Shown: positions 15,814 to 24,959 of the stretch, one piece after another
Position numbering within the stretch: position 1 is the first letter of the stretch
Layout: the number at the start of each line of letters is the position of its first letter
Source of the DNA: M3007 sp032115775
Lineage (GTDB): Bacteria > Bacteroidota > Bacteroidia > Chitinophagales > Saprospiraceae
DNA: 64,000 nt
NCBI GenBank assembly: GCA_032115775.1
Contig: JAUMBL010000118.1
Coordinates: 1-64,000, forward strand
Direction of reading: 5' to 3'
Translations under genes and position numbers: made by a program
The notes under the pieces: model-generated
Database searches by the model: none
What the model saw: the letters and a program-made list of their open reading frames with translations, nothing else
What the model was told of the DNA's origin: nothing

Positions 15814-18231
15814 ATGAAACTATCCGTCGAACAACTCTGTAAAACCTACGACCCCGCTACCCTGCCAATTCCGGACGGCCAATCCGGAAAAGCGATTATC
15901 GGACAGGAACGCGCCCTAAAAGCCCTGCAATTCGGCCTGGGGTACAAGGCAAAAGGCTTTAATATCTACATCTCCGGAGCGCCCGGAACCGGCAAGCAGA
16001 CCGCCGTGCTGCACTACCTCAAGGAACGCTGCAAAGCGGAACCAACGCCGAGCGACTGGTGCTATGTCAATAATTTTACCGACCCATACCAACCGCATCG
16101 CCTCGAAATCCCGGCCGGCAAAGCCCGCGCCTTCAAATCAGACGTACACCAATTCGTGCTCGCCGCCCGCGCTAACCTACTCAAGGTTTTTGAGAGCGAA
16201 CCCTACCTCAAAAAACGAGAAGATCTGCTCAACCGCCTCCGCGACGAGGAAGCCGCTATCCTCGAATCCCTAGAGAAAAAGGCGTATGAACAAAATTTTA
16301 TGATCCAGCGAACACCCATGGAAATCGTGTCCGTACCCAGGGTGGAAGACCGCGCCATGACCGACGAGGAATTCCTCGCGCTCCCAATCGCACAACAAGA
16401 AATTATTATCCAAAAACAAGAGGAACTGAAAGCGGAACTCCGCCAAGCAGCCCGCGACATGCGCGCCGGCGAACACAAAACGGATCAACTGCTGACGGAA
16501 ATTGAACAGGATACGGCTACCAATACGCTCCGCGAACTGCAAGAGGATTACTTGTCGAAATACACACAACAAGAGGCAGTCATCCGATTCTGGAAGGCGC
16601 TGCAAACGGACATCGTCGAGAACTTACAGGGTTTTCTACAATTTAAACTGGAAAACAAACCGGAAGGCAATAACCACCCAATCCCCAAAAACAACGCGGG
16701 AATTCCCCCGCGCTACGAGGTCAATATCCTGGTGGATAACAGCAGCACGGAAGGCGCGCCCATCGTGCTGGAACTAAACCCGACTTACAGCAATCTGTTC
16801 GGAAAAATCGAAAAAGAATCGGTCATGGGCAGCTGGATGACCGATTTTACGCTCATCCGGGGCGGCGCGCTGCACCAAAGCAATGGCGGGTACCTCATCC
16901 TGCCGGCTGTGGAAGTGCTCCGGAATATGTTTTCGTGGGATAGCCTCAAACGCGCCCTGCGCAACAACGAGATCGCAATTGAAGAACCAGGCGAACAACT
17001 GGGCTTCCTCACCACCAAAAGCCTGAAACCGGAAACGGTTCCCCTCCGGGTGCAAATTATCCTGCTCGGCAGCCCCATGCTGCACGCGCTGCTCTACGAA
17101 TACGACGAGGATTTCAAGGAACTTTTCAAAATCAAGGCGGATTTTGATACCGTCATGGACGCAACCGCTGAAAACCTGAACGATTTCTGCGTCTTTATCC
17201 ACAGTGTGTGCCGACTGGAACAACTCCCGCCGCTCAGCCCGGACGGACTGGCAAAACTCCTCGAGTTCAGCCACCGAAAGGCCGAAGATCAGTCGAAACT
17301 CTCTATCCGGTTCGGCGATATCATGGATTTATTGCAGGAAGCAACCTACTATGCCGCAAAATCGCAATCTAACCATATCCAGGCAACGCATATCCGGGAG
17401 GCAATCAATGAGCGAATCTACCGTTCCAATTTGATCGAAGAAAAAATCCGGGAATTGATCCGCGACGAGGTGATCTTGATTGACCTCGCCGATGCAAAAG
17501 TCGGGCAAGTAAACGGCATCTCGATTCTCAATCTAGGCGATATCGAATTCGGTCGCCCAAACCGCATCACCGTCTCCACGCATGCCGGAAGCAACGGAAT
17601 TCTCGACATAGAACGGGAGTCTAAACTCGGCGGTCCCATCCACACCAAAGGCGTGATGATCCTGACCGGCTACCTCGCCGGATTGTTCGGCCAACACCAA
17701 ACGCTAAATGTCAGCGCCCAACTGGTCTTCGAGCAAAGCTATTCGGAAATAGAAGGCGATAGCGCCTCCAGCGCCGAATTGTACGCGCTGCTCTCGGCGC
17801 TGTCCGGCGTACCCATCCGACAATCCATCGCGGTCACAGGCTCGGTCAACCAAAAGGGAGAAATCCAAGCCGTGGGCGGTATCAATGAAAAAATCGAAGG
17901 ATTCTTCGAAGTGTGCCGCGCCGGCGGACTGACCGGCGCGCAAGGCGTACTGATACCCCACAGCAATATCCGTAATCTGATGCTCCAAGAAGATATCCTG
18001 GAGGCCGTGCGCGTAGGAAAATTCCATATCTATACCGCCCGAACGATCGAAGAAGGCATCGAAATACTAACCGGACTACCCGCCGGCAAACCGGCGGCAG
18101 AATCCACCGGCAGATTCGAAAAAGGATCGGTTTTTGATCTGGTAAACCGTCGTTTGCAGGATTATGAAAGTATTCTGCAGGAGCATCGAGGCGGATTTCC
18201 GCCCGCCCGCCGCCGCCCGCCGGGGCGATAA
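15814..18231 (+). CDS. Lon-like AAA+ protease (AAA_32/Lon C-terminal family), 805 aa
   Basis: ATP-dependent serine protease of the Lon-like family with PF13654 and a Lon proteolytic domain. The Walker A region is ISGAPGTGKQTA (53-64), with Gln after the Lys where Ser/Thr is usual. A helical insertion covers about 120-260, a Walker-B-like stretch and sensor lie around 340-440, and the Lon protease domain is at about 550-770. The Ser-Lys dyad is intact: S650 in GDSASSAEL and K693 in INEKIEG, 43 residues apart as in classical Lon. No membrane segment is visible. The radical SAM gene follows after 56 bases on the same strand. Confidence 0.92.
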   Translation: MKLSVEQLCKTYDPATLPIPDGQSGKAIIGQERALKALQFGLGYKAKGFNIYISGAPGTGKQTAVLHYLKERCKAEPTPSDWCYVNNFTDPYQPHRLEIPAGKARAFKSDVHQFVLAARANLLKVFESEPYLKKREDLLNRLRDEEAAILESLEKKAYEQNFMIQRTPMEIVSVPRVEDRAMTDEEFLALPIAQQEIIIQKQEELKAELRQAARDMRAGEHKTDQLLTEIEQDTATNTLRELQEDYLSKYTQQEAVIRFWKALQTDIVENLQGFLQFKLENKPEGNNHPIPKNNAGIPPRYEVNILVDNSSTEGAPIVLELNPTYSNLFGKIEKESVMGSWMTDFTLIRGGALHQSNGGYLILPAVEVLRNMFSWDSLKRALRNNEIAIEEPGEQLGFLTTKSLKPETVPLRVQIILLGSPMLHALLYEYDEDFKELFKIKADFDTVMDATAENLNDFCVFIHSVCRLEQLPPLSPDGLAKLLEFSHRKAEDQSKLSIRFGDIMDLLQEATYYAAKSQSNHIQATHIREAINERIYRSNLIEEKIRELIRDEVILIDLADAKVGQVNGISILNLGDIEFGRPNRITVSTHAGSNGILDIERESKLGGPIHTKGVMILTGYLAGLFGQHQTLNVSAQLVFEQSYSEIEGDSASSAELYALLSALSGVPIRQSIAVTGSVNQKGEIQAVGGINEKIEGFFEVCRAGGLTGAQGVLIPHSNIRNLMLQEDILEAVRVGKFHIYTARTIEEGIEILTGLPAGKPAAESTGRFEKGSVFDLVNRRLQDYESILQEHRGGFPPARRRPPGR

Positions 18232-18287
18232 ATAACGGTGAGTGCCAAATCGCCGAAATCTTTCGTATCATTGCGGGGAATTGCGCT

Positions 18288-19931
18288 ATGACCACACTCC
18301 TCGCTACCCTCAACGCAAAATATATCCACACCAACCTGGCAATCCGCCTGCTCTATCAATTGAATAAAGCACGGGCGGGACTGGCGTGGAAGGAATTTAC
18401 CATCAAGGAAAACCCCGATGCCGTAGCGGCCGACTGCAGCCAATACGAGGTCGTCGCTTTCAGCTGCTATATTTGGAATATCCGACAAACGCTAGAGGTC
18501 GCGCGACGCATAAAAGCAATCCGAAAAGAGGTCAAAATCCTGCTCGGCGGACCGGAAGTCAGCTACGACTGGCAGGAAGTAATCGCACAAGATTGCGTGG
18601 ACTTTATCATCACGGGCGAAGGCGAAACGCCCTTCCGACTGTTCCTGGAGCGTTTTCCACAAGTGGAAAACATCCCGAACCTAGTCTGGAAAGACGCACA
18701 GGGAACGCACTATTTTCAGGAAACCACACCCTTCGACCTGTCTGCCTACGAAGAAATCATGCCCTATACCGACGACGATCCGGCGCAACTGCCGCACCGG
18801 GTGTTGTATGTGGAAACATCGCGGGGATGCCCGTATAAATGCGAATTTTGCCTGGCAAGCCTCGACAATAAAGTCCGCTATCTGCCCCAAAAACATATTG
18901 ATGCAACCCTCCTCTATTTGATGAAAAACGGCCGGACGATCAAATTTCTCGACCGGACGTTTAATATCAAACGCGATTTTACCATCCGCACGTTCCAGTT
19001 TATCCTCGATCACCACCGACCGGAAAATGTGTTTCAATTCGAAATTACCGCAGATATCCTGCACCCGGAAATCGTGCAGTTTATCCAGGAACGCATCCCG
19101 CCCGGACTGCTCCGCTTCGAAATCGGCATCCAAACAGTCAATCAAACCGCAAACCTGGCGGTGAGTCGCAAGCAAAATTTTGAAAAAACCCAAGTCGTGA
19201 TCGAAGCGCTGCGCCACAAGGTGGAAATGCACCTCGATCTGATTGTCGGCCTGCCGCACGATTACTGGGAAGAAACCAAACACAGCATCGAGACGGTATT
19301 TAACTTGTTCCCACCCGAATTTCAACTGGGATTTCTCAAGTTCCTCAAAGGCACGCCCATGCTCTACAAACACGCCGAGCACGGATACCGCTTCGACCCC
19401 GACCCGCCCTACCAGATTATCGAAAGCAAATATCTCAACCGCGACGAACTCTTCCGAATTGAAATGCTGGAACACGCGCTCGAAATTTACTGGAATAAAA
19501 AACGCGCGCCCCACACGCTGCGTTACGCTGCAAAACAGTACGGTATTTTCGATTTTTTGCTGGCGTTGGGACGGCATTTTGGAGAGACTAACGATTTCCA
19601 TCAGTACGATCTGCAGGCGGTTTTCGACCGGCTGTCCGAGTTCGCCGCTGCCAATTACCCGACCGACAAGGTTTTGCAGGAACTGATCGCGATTGATTAT
19701 TACCTCTACCACAAAATCAATCCTAAAACGCAGTTTCTGGATGAAATCGCGCGCAGCGAAAAATTCAATCTGCTGGAAGCACGCGGATTGAATCCCAATA
19801 AATTCCGGTTTAAAGTGCTGCCGCTGAGCTTTGATTTCAACGCGTTTACGAAAAACGACCAAGTTGTACCAACCCCCTCGCTGTTAATCCTGCGCTATAA
19901 CGGCGTGCAAACGGCAGAAGTGGTTTCCTGA
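18288..19931 (+). CDS. B12-binding domain radical SAM protein (DUF4080 type), 547 aa
   Basis: Radical SAM enzyme with an N-terminal cobalamin-binding-like domain (about 1-130, including VVAFSCYIWNIRQ and KILLGGPEVSYDW) and a TIM-barrel with the [4Fe-4S] motif C181-x3-C185-x2-C188 in RGCPYKCEFC. The C-terminal third (about 380-530) matches DUF4080 by its YLNRDELFRIEMLEHALEIY stretch. No substrate is known for this subfamily; the group includes methylases and rearrangement enzymes. It probably shares a transcript with the Lon-like gene. Its TGA abuts the gldD stop codon with no base between. Confidence 0.88.
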   Translation: MTTLLATLNAKYIHTNLAIRLLYQLNKARAGLAWKEFTIKENPDAVAADCSQYEVVAFSCYIWNIRQTLEVARRIKAIRKEVKILLGGPEVSYDWQEVIAQDCVDFIITGEGETPFRLFLERFPQVENIPNLVWKDAQGTHYFQETTPFDLSAYEEIMPYTDDDPAQLPHRVLYVETSRGCPYKCEFCLASLDNKVRYLPQKHIDATLLYLMKNGRTIKFLDRTFNIKRDFTIRTFQFILDHHRPENVFQFEITADILHPEIVQFIQERIPPGLLRFEIGIQTVNQTANLAVSRKQNFEKTQVVIEALRHKVEMHLDLIVGLPHDYWEETKHSIETVFNLFPPEFQLGFLKFLKGTPMLYKHAEHGYRFDPDPPYQIIESKYLNRDELFRIEMLEHALEIYWNKKRAPHTLRYAAKQYGIFDFLLALGRHFGETNDFHQYDLQAVFDRLSEFAAANYPTDKVLQELIAIDYYLYHKINPKTQFLDEIARSEKFNLLEARGLNPNKFRFKVLPLSFDFNAFTKNDQVVPTPSLLILRYNGVQTAEVVS

Positions 19932-20525
19932 TTACTTCCACGCCAAGGTAGCCAGTAACCGGTTGATATCCGCTTTCATAAATGCCAGCACGGGCGCCAG
20001 CGAATCCGGGCGCGCCTGGGTGTCGAAATACAAGGCACCGCGCATAAAATGCTCCGTGGAGTCGGTCAGGTAAAACTGATAGGAAGAGGCCGCCGGCCCT
20101 TCGATCGAAAACACCATGCCGTGTACGCGCGCTTTCGGGCGGTCAACCGGAATTTCCTCGATGTAACTGGCTTTGATGTTGTGCTTTTGCGCCATGACGA
20201 AGGCGTCTTGCACCAACTCATCGAATCGTTCGCGACTGGTCACCGGGTAGTAACTGCAGTGGATTTTGGCGTTCAGTTCGGCCACGCCCAGATTGAACCA
20301 ACAGTCGCTTTTCACCGCTTCCTCAAAAAAAAGCGTATCGCGCTCCACCCGGGCGTAAGTCGGCGCTTCAAACGTAAACGGGCAATAGCCTTCCTCCACA
20401 GTCCGGTAAATTTTTTCCGGATACAAGACGCGGGGGTATAAGCGCGGCTTCGGGACGGCCACGTGTTCCTCACAACCGACAAGGGCGAAGGCGAAGGGCA
20501 GAAAAAATAGTGCTATTCGGTACAT
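19932..20525 (-). CDS. gldD: Gliding motility lipoprotein GldD
   Basis: Lipoprotein needed for gliding and type IX secretion in Flavobacterium. The lipobox is at FALVGC (C18). The GldD pattern follows: PKPRLYPRVLYPEKIY (about 25-40), YCPFTFEAPTYARVE, CWFNLGVAELNAKIHCSYY and FMRGALYFDTQARPDSLAP. The length (197 aa) is normal. A longer frame to 20606 overlaps the upstream nuclease gene, so the ATG at 20525 with its signal peptide is chosen. It lies 13 bases after the nuclease gene and is likely co-transcribed with it. Other T9SS genes are not in the window. Confidence 0.88.
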   Translation of the reverse strand: MYRIALFFLPFAFALVGCEEHVAVPKPRLYPRVLYPEKIYRTVEEGYCPFTFEAPTYARVERDTLFFEEAVKSDCWFNLGVAELNAKIHCSYYPVTSRERFDELVQDAFVMAQKHNIKASYIEEIPVDRPKARVHGMVFSIEGPAASSYQFYLTDSTEHFMRGALYFDTQARPDSLAPVLAFMKADINRLLATLAWK

Positions 20526-20538
20526 AAAACGGCGCTTA

Positions 20539-21420
20539 TTACTTGTTCCATTGTTTAAGCCGGCGCTCGTAGCGCTTCGCGCTGACGGGCCACAGACTGC
20601 GGTCACATTCGGCTTCTAAACTCGCTGCAGAGCCATTTAGTATGCGCGGGAAAAAATCAATGCCGGTTGTGGCTTCCACCGCGTCAATCGAACAGGCATA
20701 ATCCATCACCGGCCGGTCGCTCGGCTCGTTGGGCATCATAAACGCGATGGCGCGATCTTTGGCGAGCAGCACTTTGTAATATGCTGCCGGCGCCGTGACG
20801 CCGTTTTGGCCGATTTTATCCAGTCCGGGCTGCGTCAGCACCGGCCCGGTCGCCACGTACAGGCGCCCGTACTTGCGCGCCCAGTCGCGGGTCAGTTCCT
20901 CCAATTCGCGCCAGATACCGCCGTTGAAACTGCGCACCTGCGGACTCATATTGCTCATAAAGAAGGTTTCTTTGATGGCGGTCTCGTCAAATGCCATGTC
21001 TGCCGCCGGACAAAGATGGCCGCGATCATACCCGCTGCCGGCGTAATCGCGGGGCGTCGCGCTTCCGGAGGGCGCCTGGGGATCCGGGAAGAACCCCCTA
21101 GGGCGTTCCGCCCAAGGCTGGTTCAAGCGCTCGCGCGTGAGCTCGTACGCCACCCACTCCGCCTGTTCATGCGTTTCATCATACGACAATATATAATAGG
21201 TGTGCCGAATCAGATCGCCGTTTTTGGGCGTCGGGAGGATGTCTTCAGGTACGCGGCAATCGGCGGATACGCCGCTGTTCGGTAGCGAGCCGGGCAGCGC
21301 ATCCGCCGGTTTCGAGCCGGAGAATTGCTGAAACAACCAGTAGGCCGCCGTGGCTAACAGGATAAACAGCCCGGATCGGAAAAACGCGCCCTGGGACTTG
21401 GAAGCGGAACGTTTGCGCAT
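20539..21420 (-). CDS. Secreted or membrane-anchored DNA/RNA non-specific endonuclease (NUC1/EndoG type), 293 aa
   Basis: Beta-beta-alpha-metal nuclease of PF01223. The active-site motif DRGHLCPAADM (about 143-153) carries the catalytic His, followed by the metal-ligand region FFMSNMSPQVRSFNGGIWRELE with Asn. A single N-terminal hydrophobic stretch (SGLFILLATAAYWLFQQF) exports or anchors it, so it probably degrades extracellular nucleic acid. It heads a likely operon with gldD. Its -7 box TACCTTTG ends 3 bases before the ATG, implying a leaderless mRNA, and lies face to face with the mnmH promoter. Confidence 0.92.
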   Translation of the reverse strand: MRKRSASKSQGAFFRSGLFILLATAAYWLFQQFSGSKPADALPGSLPNSGVSADCRVPEDILPTPKNGDLIRHTYYILSYDETHEQAEWVAYELTRERLNQPWAERPRGFFPDPQAPSGSATPRDYAGSGYDRGHLCPAADMAFDETAIKETFFMSNMSPQVRSFNGGIWRELEELTRDWARKYGRLYVATGPVLTQPGLDKIGQNGVTAPAAYYKVLLAKDRAIAFMMPNEPSDRPVMDYACSIDAVEATTGIDFFPRILNGSAASLEAECDRSLWPVSAKRYERRLKQWNK

Positions 21421-21423
21421 GCC

Positions 21424-21431
21424 GCAAAGGT
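21424..21431 (-). promoter_or_regulatory. -7 element TACCTTTG of the nuclease-gldD operon
   Basis: Three bases separate this element from the ATG at 21420, so transcription would start at or inside the start codon. Confidence 0.65.
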
Positions 21432-21444
21432 AAAAACTTCGTGC

Positions 21445-21452
21445 TACCTTTG
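21445..21452 (+). promoter_or_regulatory. -7 element TACCTTTG of mnmH
   Basis: Ends 4 bases before the ATG at 21457. Together with the minus-strand element at 21424-21431 it makes a divergent promoter pair inside a 36-bp intergenic gap. Confidence 0.65.
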
Positions 21453-21456
21453 TCGC

Positions 21457-22476
21457 ATGATTCCCGCACTTCCTCCCACTGAATTTTTAGATACGCTGCC
21501 AGGGCGCACGCTCCTGGATGTGCGCTCGCCGGGCGAATACGCGCAAGGACATATTCCGGGCGCGCTCAATTTTCCGCTGTTCTCCGATGCGGAGCGCGCG
21601 GTCGTGGGAACGCTCTACAAACAGATCGGGAAGGAAGCGGCGGTGATCAAGGGTCTGGAATTGGTCGGACCCAAACTGGCGGATTTTGTCCGCCAAGCCG
21701 CCAAATTGGCCCCAAACCGGCAATTGGCCGTCCACTGTTGGCGAGGCGGACAACGAAGCGGCAGCATGGCCATGCTGCTGCGCGCGGCCGGATTCGAGGT
21801 CTGCACCCTGGCCGGCGGGTATAAAAACTACCGACAATTGGTATTGGACAGCTTCCACCAAATCGCGTTCCCTTTCCGCGTACTGGGCGGCCGCACGGGT
21901 TCGGGTAAATCCAAAGTCCTGCGGGCGCTCCGACAGTTGGGCGCGCCCGTCCTGGATCTTGAAGCCCTGGCGCACCACAAAGGCTCCTCGTTCGGTGCGA
22001 TCGGCGAAGAACCCCAACCGACCGTGGAACAATTCGAAAACACGCTGCACCAGGCGCTGCAATCCTTCGAGCCGGGCCAACCGGTATGGGTAGAAAATGA
22101 AAGCCGGAGCATCGGCCGGGTATATGTCCCGGAAGGCGTGTGGAAACACATGAAATCCAGCGTGCTGGTTAATATCGAGATCCCCCTGGAGGCACGCCTG
22201 CAAAATCTGCTGGACGACTATGCCGATTGCGATATAACGATTCTCCGCGAAGCCTTCGAACGAATCGGCAAACGCCTCGGCGGCCAGTCGCTCAAAGAAG
22301 CCCTCGAAGCACTCGAAGCCGGCGATCTGCGCACCGCCGCCGCCATCGCGCTCCGATACTATGACAAAACGTACCAACATTGCCTGGATAACAACCCGAC
22401 TCCGGCAATCCATACCCTGCCGTTCGATACCGGCGACCCACTGATCATCGCCCGCACCTGCGCAGACTTTTTGTAG
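21457..22476 (+). CDS. mnmH: tRNA 2-selenouridine synthase MnmH
   Basis: Converts 2-thiouridine to 2-selenouridine (through geranylation) at the wobble base of some tRNAs, using selenophosphate. The N-terminal rhodanese domain (about 1-125) carries the catalytic Cys94 in AVHCWRGGQRSG. The P-loop domain starts with GGRTGSGKSKVLRAL (144-158), and WVENESRSIGRVYVP (about 210-224) is a family-specific block. The 339-aa length is usual. Presence of the gene implies a SelD selenophosphate synthetase elsewhere in the genome. It has its own promoter. Confidence 0.95.
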   Translation: MIPALPPTEFLDTLPGRTLLDVRSPGEYAQGHIPGALNFPLFSDAERAVVGTLYKQIGKEAAVIKGLELVGPKLADFVRQAAKLAPNRQLAVHCWRGGQRSGSMAMLLRAAGFEVCTLAGGYKNYRQLVLDSFHQIAFPFRVLGGRTGSGKSKVLRALRQLGAPVLDLEALAHHKGSSFGAIGEEPQPTVEQFENTLHQALQSFEPGQPVWVENESRSIGRVYVPEGVWKHMKSSVLVNIEIPLEARLQNLLDDYADCDITILREAFERIGKRLGGQSLKEALEALEAGDLRTAAAIALRYYDKTYQHCLDNNPTPAIHTLPFDTGDPLIIARTCADFL

Positions 22477-22496
22477 CATATTCCGTCTGCTTTCCC

Positions 22497-22504
22497 TATC
22501 TTTG
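22497..22504 (+). promoter_or_regulatory. -7 element TATCTTTG of the ABC-F gene
   Basis: Exact TAnnTTTG, 7 bases before the ATG at 22512. A TTTG at 22470-22473 lies 23 bases upstream, slightly outside the usual spacing. Confidence 0.6.
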
Positions 22505-22511
22505 CGCCGCT

Positions 22512-24416
22512 ATGCTATCCCTTACAAATATCTACGTACAATACGGCAACCGCATCCTCCTCGATGGCGTCCAACTCGTGGTGAAACCCGGCGAACGCGT
22601 CGGCCTGGTCGGCCGAAACGGCGCCGGAAAATCCACCCTGCTGAAAATTATCGCAGGCGAAATGTCGCCCCACGAAGGCAATGTGGTCAAACCCGCTCAC
22701 TTCACCCTCGGATACCTCCACCAGGATATGCTCCTGCCAAAAGGTAAAACGGTGATCGAGGAAACCATGACGGCCTTCAGCGAGGTGCTGGCGCTCGAAA
22801 AAGAACTGGAACGCATCCACGGCGAACTGGCCATCCGCGAAGACTACGAATCGGACGCCTACCATAAACTCCTGGAGGATATGGGCGACCTCACCGAACA
22901 CCTCCACCACCTCGGCAGCGCCACCACGCAGGCAGACGCCGAAAAGGTGCTGCACGGTCTCGGTTTCCAGCACGCCGATATGACGCGCCTCACCGATGAA
23001 TTCTCGGGAGGCTGGCAAATGCGTATCGAACTGGCCAAAATGTTGCTCCGCCGCCCCGATCTGATGCTGCTCGACGAACCAACCAACCACCTCGATATCG
23101 AAAGTATCCTGTGGCTCGAAGACTGGCTCAACGACTATCAGGGCATGGCCATCGTCATCAGCCACGACCGCCGCTTCCTCGATATCGTCACCAACCGAAC
23201 GGTGGAGGTAATTCTTGGTAAATTGTACGACTACAAAGCGCCGTACTCCAAATACGTCGAACTCAGCGCCGAACGCCGCGAACAAATGGTCGCCGCCTTC
23301 GAAAACCAACAGCGCGTCATCGCAGACAAAGAACGCACCATCGCACGCTTTATGGCCAAGGCTTCCAAAACCAAAATGGCCCAAAGCATGCAAAAGCAAC
23401 TCGACAAAATTGACCGAATCGAAATAGACGACCAAGATACGGCCGTAATGCGCCTGCGATTCCCCGATGCGCCCCGCGCCGGCGAAGTGGTGGCCAATGT
23501 GGAGCGCGTAGGCAAACGATACGGCAACCTGAAGGTGCTCGAAAATGCAGACCTGCAAATCCTCCGCGGCGAACGCGTAGCCTTCGTCGGCCAAAACGGC
23601 CAAGGCAAAACAACGCTGGCAAAAATCATCGTCGGCGCCGAAAATGCGACCTCCGGGAAAGCAACGCTCGGCTATAATGTCTCGATCGGCTATTATGCCC
23701 AAAATCAGGCTGAAACCCTGAACCCCAAAATCACGCTGCTCGAAACCATGGAAAACTACGCCCCCCCGGAAATGCGCACCAAACTGCGGGCAATCCTGGG
23801 CGGCTTTCTCTTCAGCGGCGAAGACGTGGACAAAAAAGTGGCCGCACTCTCCGGCGGCGAACGCGCGCGCCTGGCACTGGCCTGTATGCTCCTCCGTCCG
23901 TTTAACTTCCTGGTGCTCGACGAACCGACCAACCACTTGGACATGCTCTCCAAAGACGTGCTCAAACAGGCGCTGCTAGACTACAACGGCACCCTGCTGG
24001 TAGTCAGCCACGACCGCGAATTCCTCAGCGAGCTCACGACCCGAACGATCGAATTCCGCGATCACCGCTTGTACGAATACCTCGGCGATGTCAACTATTT
24101 CCTCGACAAGCGCAAACTGGATAATATGCGCGATGTGGAAAAATCCACCAAAAGCGGCGGATACAGCGCCCCCGACGACGGCGTGAACGCGCTGGGCACG
24201 GAAGAAAAAAAACAACTGCAGCGCCAAGTGCAAAAAGCGGAAAAACGCATCGGCGAACTGGAGGAGGCGCTCCAAAAAATAGAGGGCGATATGACGGGCG
24301 CCGATTTTTATTCCCGACCGGAATCCAATGATATGATGAAAAAATACGGCGACCTGAAGGCAGAACTTGCACAAGTGTATGCTGACTGGGAACAGGCCGT
24401 GGAAAAATTAGCCTGA
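22512..24416 (+). CDS. ABC-F family ATPase (ribosome-associated, Uup/EttA type), 634 aa
   Basis: Soluble protein with two ABC ATPase domains and no membrane segments, the ABC-F layout of translation factors that act in the ribosomal E site. First domain: Walker A GRNGAGKST (35-43), signature FSGGWQMRIELAKML, then LLDEPTNHLDIESILWLEDW. A linker (about 240-310) with the P-site tether RTIARFMAKASKTKMAQSMQ follows. Second domain: GQNGQGKTTLAK and LSGGERARLALACML with LDEPTNHLDMLSKDVL. The C-terminus ends in a coiled coil (about 560-630). Whether it is a housekeeping factor or an antibiotic-resistance type cannot be told. Confidence 0.95.
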   Translation: MLSLTNIYVQYGNRILLDGVQLVVKPGERVGLVGRNGAGKSTLLKIIAGEMSPHEGNVVKPAHFTLGYLHQDMLLPKGKTVIEETMTAFSEVLALEKELERIHGELAIREDYESDAYHKLLEDMGDLTEHLHHLGSATTQADAEKVLHGLGFQHADMTRLTDEFSGGWQMRIELAKMLLRRPDLMLLDEPTNHLDIESILWLEDWLNDYQGMAIVISHDRRFLDIVTNRTVEVILGKLYDYKAPYSKYVELSAERREQMVAAFENQQRVIADKERTIARFMAKASKTKMAQSMQKQLDKIDRIEIDDQDTAVMRLRFPDAPRAGEVVANVERVGKRYGNLKVLENADLQILRGERVAFVGQNGQGKTTLAKIIVGAENATSGKATLGYNVSIGYYAQNQAETLNPKITLLETMENYAPPEMRTKLRAILGGFLFSGEDVDKKVAALSGGERARLALACMLLRPFNFLVLDEPTNHLDMLSKDVLKQALLDYNGTLLVVSHDREFLSELTTRTIEFRDHRLYEYLGDVNYFLDKRKLDNMRDVEKSTKSGGYSAPDDGVNALGTEEKKQLQRQVQKAEKRIGELEEALQKIEGDMTGADFYSRPESNDMMKKYGDLKAELAQVYADWEQAVEKLA

Positions 24417-24423
24417 TCATACC

Positions 24424-24945
24424 ATGCGCGAAAAACTGATTGCGATCTTAGCAGTGACGATCTTTTTCGGTCTGATCTGGCTGTACGTACGGGAATTCCC
24501 TGTTTTAGGAAACACCATGTACGCCAGAATCCTGCTGATTATGGCGATCTTTTTCGGTCTGCTGACAGCCGCCGGTCTATTGCTGATGTTCCGAAAGCGA
24601 ATTGCCCCGCCAGGGCGGCATGTGCCGGAAATTATGACCATCACGGCGCTTTGTACCCTGTTTATGCCGCTGCTGATCAGCCTCGTGAATCGCGCCGGCG
24701 GCAGCATCCGCCATGAATCCTTCGAAATGGTGTCCGAAACACCCTACCTGGCCGCTGCATACGGCATCCTCAAAGGTGAAAAAATTAAACCGACCGGTTA
24801 CCGCTTGCGCGTGCTCCGCGACAACCGCCTGTATGCCTTTCAATACAAAAGCCAGGCTTATTTCCCGCTCACAAAACCCGGGGAAACCATCTTGCTGCCC
24901 ATCCGATACGGCCTGCTGGGCTTCCCCGTACTCGAACTTAAATAG
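24424..24945 (+). CDS. Hypothetical membrane protein, 173 aa
   Basis: Not recognised. Three hydrophobic segments fill residues about 5-90: LIAILAVTIFFGLIWLYV, ARILLIMAIFFGLLTAAGLL, and a segment around ALCTLFMPLLISLVN. A soluble C-terminal part follows (about 95-173), with KPTGYRLRVLRDNRLYAFQY and GETILLPIRYGLLGFPVLEL, possibly a small beta domain. It starts 7 bases after the ABC-F gene and 14 bases before the PLP-enzyme gene, so it is probably part of that transcript. Confidence 0.75.
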   Translation: MREKLIAILAVTIFFGLIWLYVREFPVLGNTMYARILLIMAIFFGLLTAAGLLLMFRKRIAPPGRHVPEIMTITALCTLFMPLLISLVNRAGGSIRHESFEMVSETPYLAAAYGILKGEKIKPTGYRLRVLRDNRLYAFQYKSQAYFPLTKPGETILLPIRYGLLGFPVLELK

Positions 24946-24959
24946 CCGATCGCTGCCTT

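Noticed and set aside
18681..19862. 393-codon frame antisense to the radical SAM gene
   Set aside because: Shadow of a well-supported gene; composition is Phe/Gln/Val-rich without domain signals.
22515..23936. 473-codon open frame antisense to the ABC-F gene
   Set aside because: It is in the complementary register of a gene with clear ATPase motifs and high GC third positions, which leaves antisense frames open. No protein family is recognisable.
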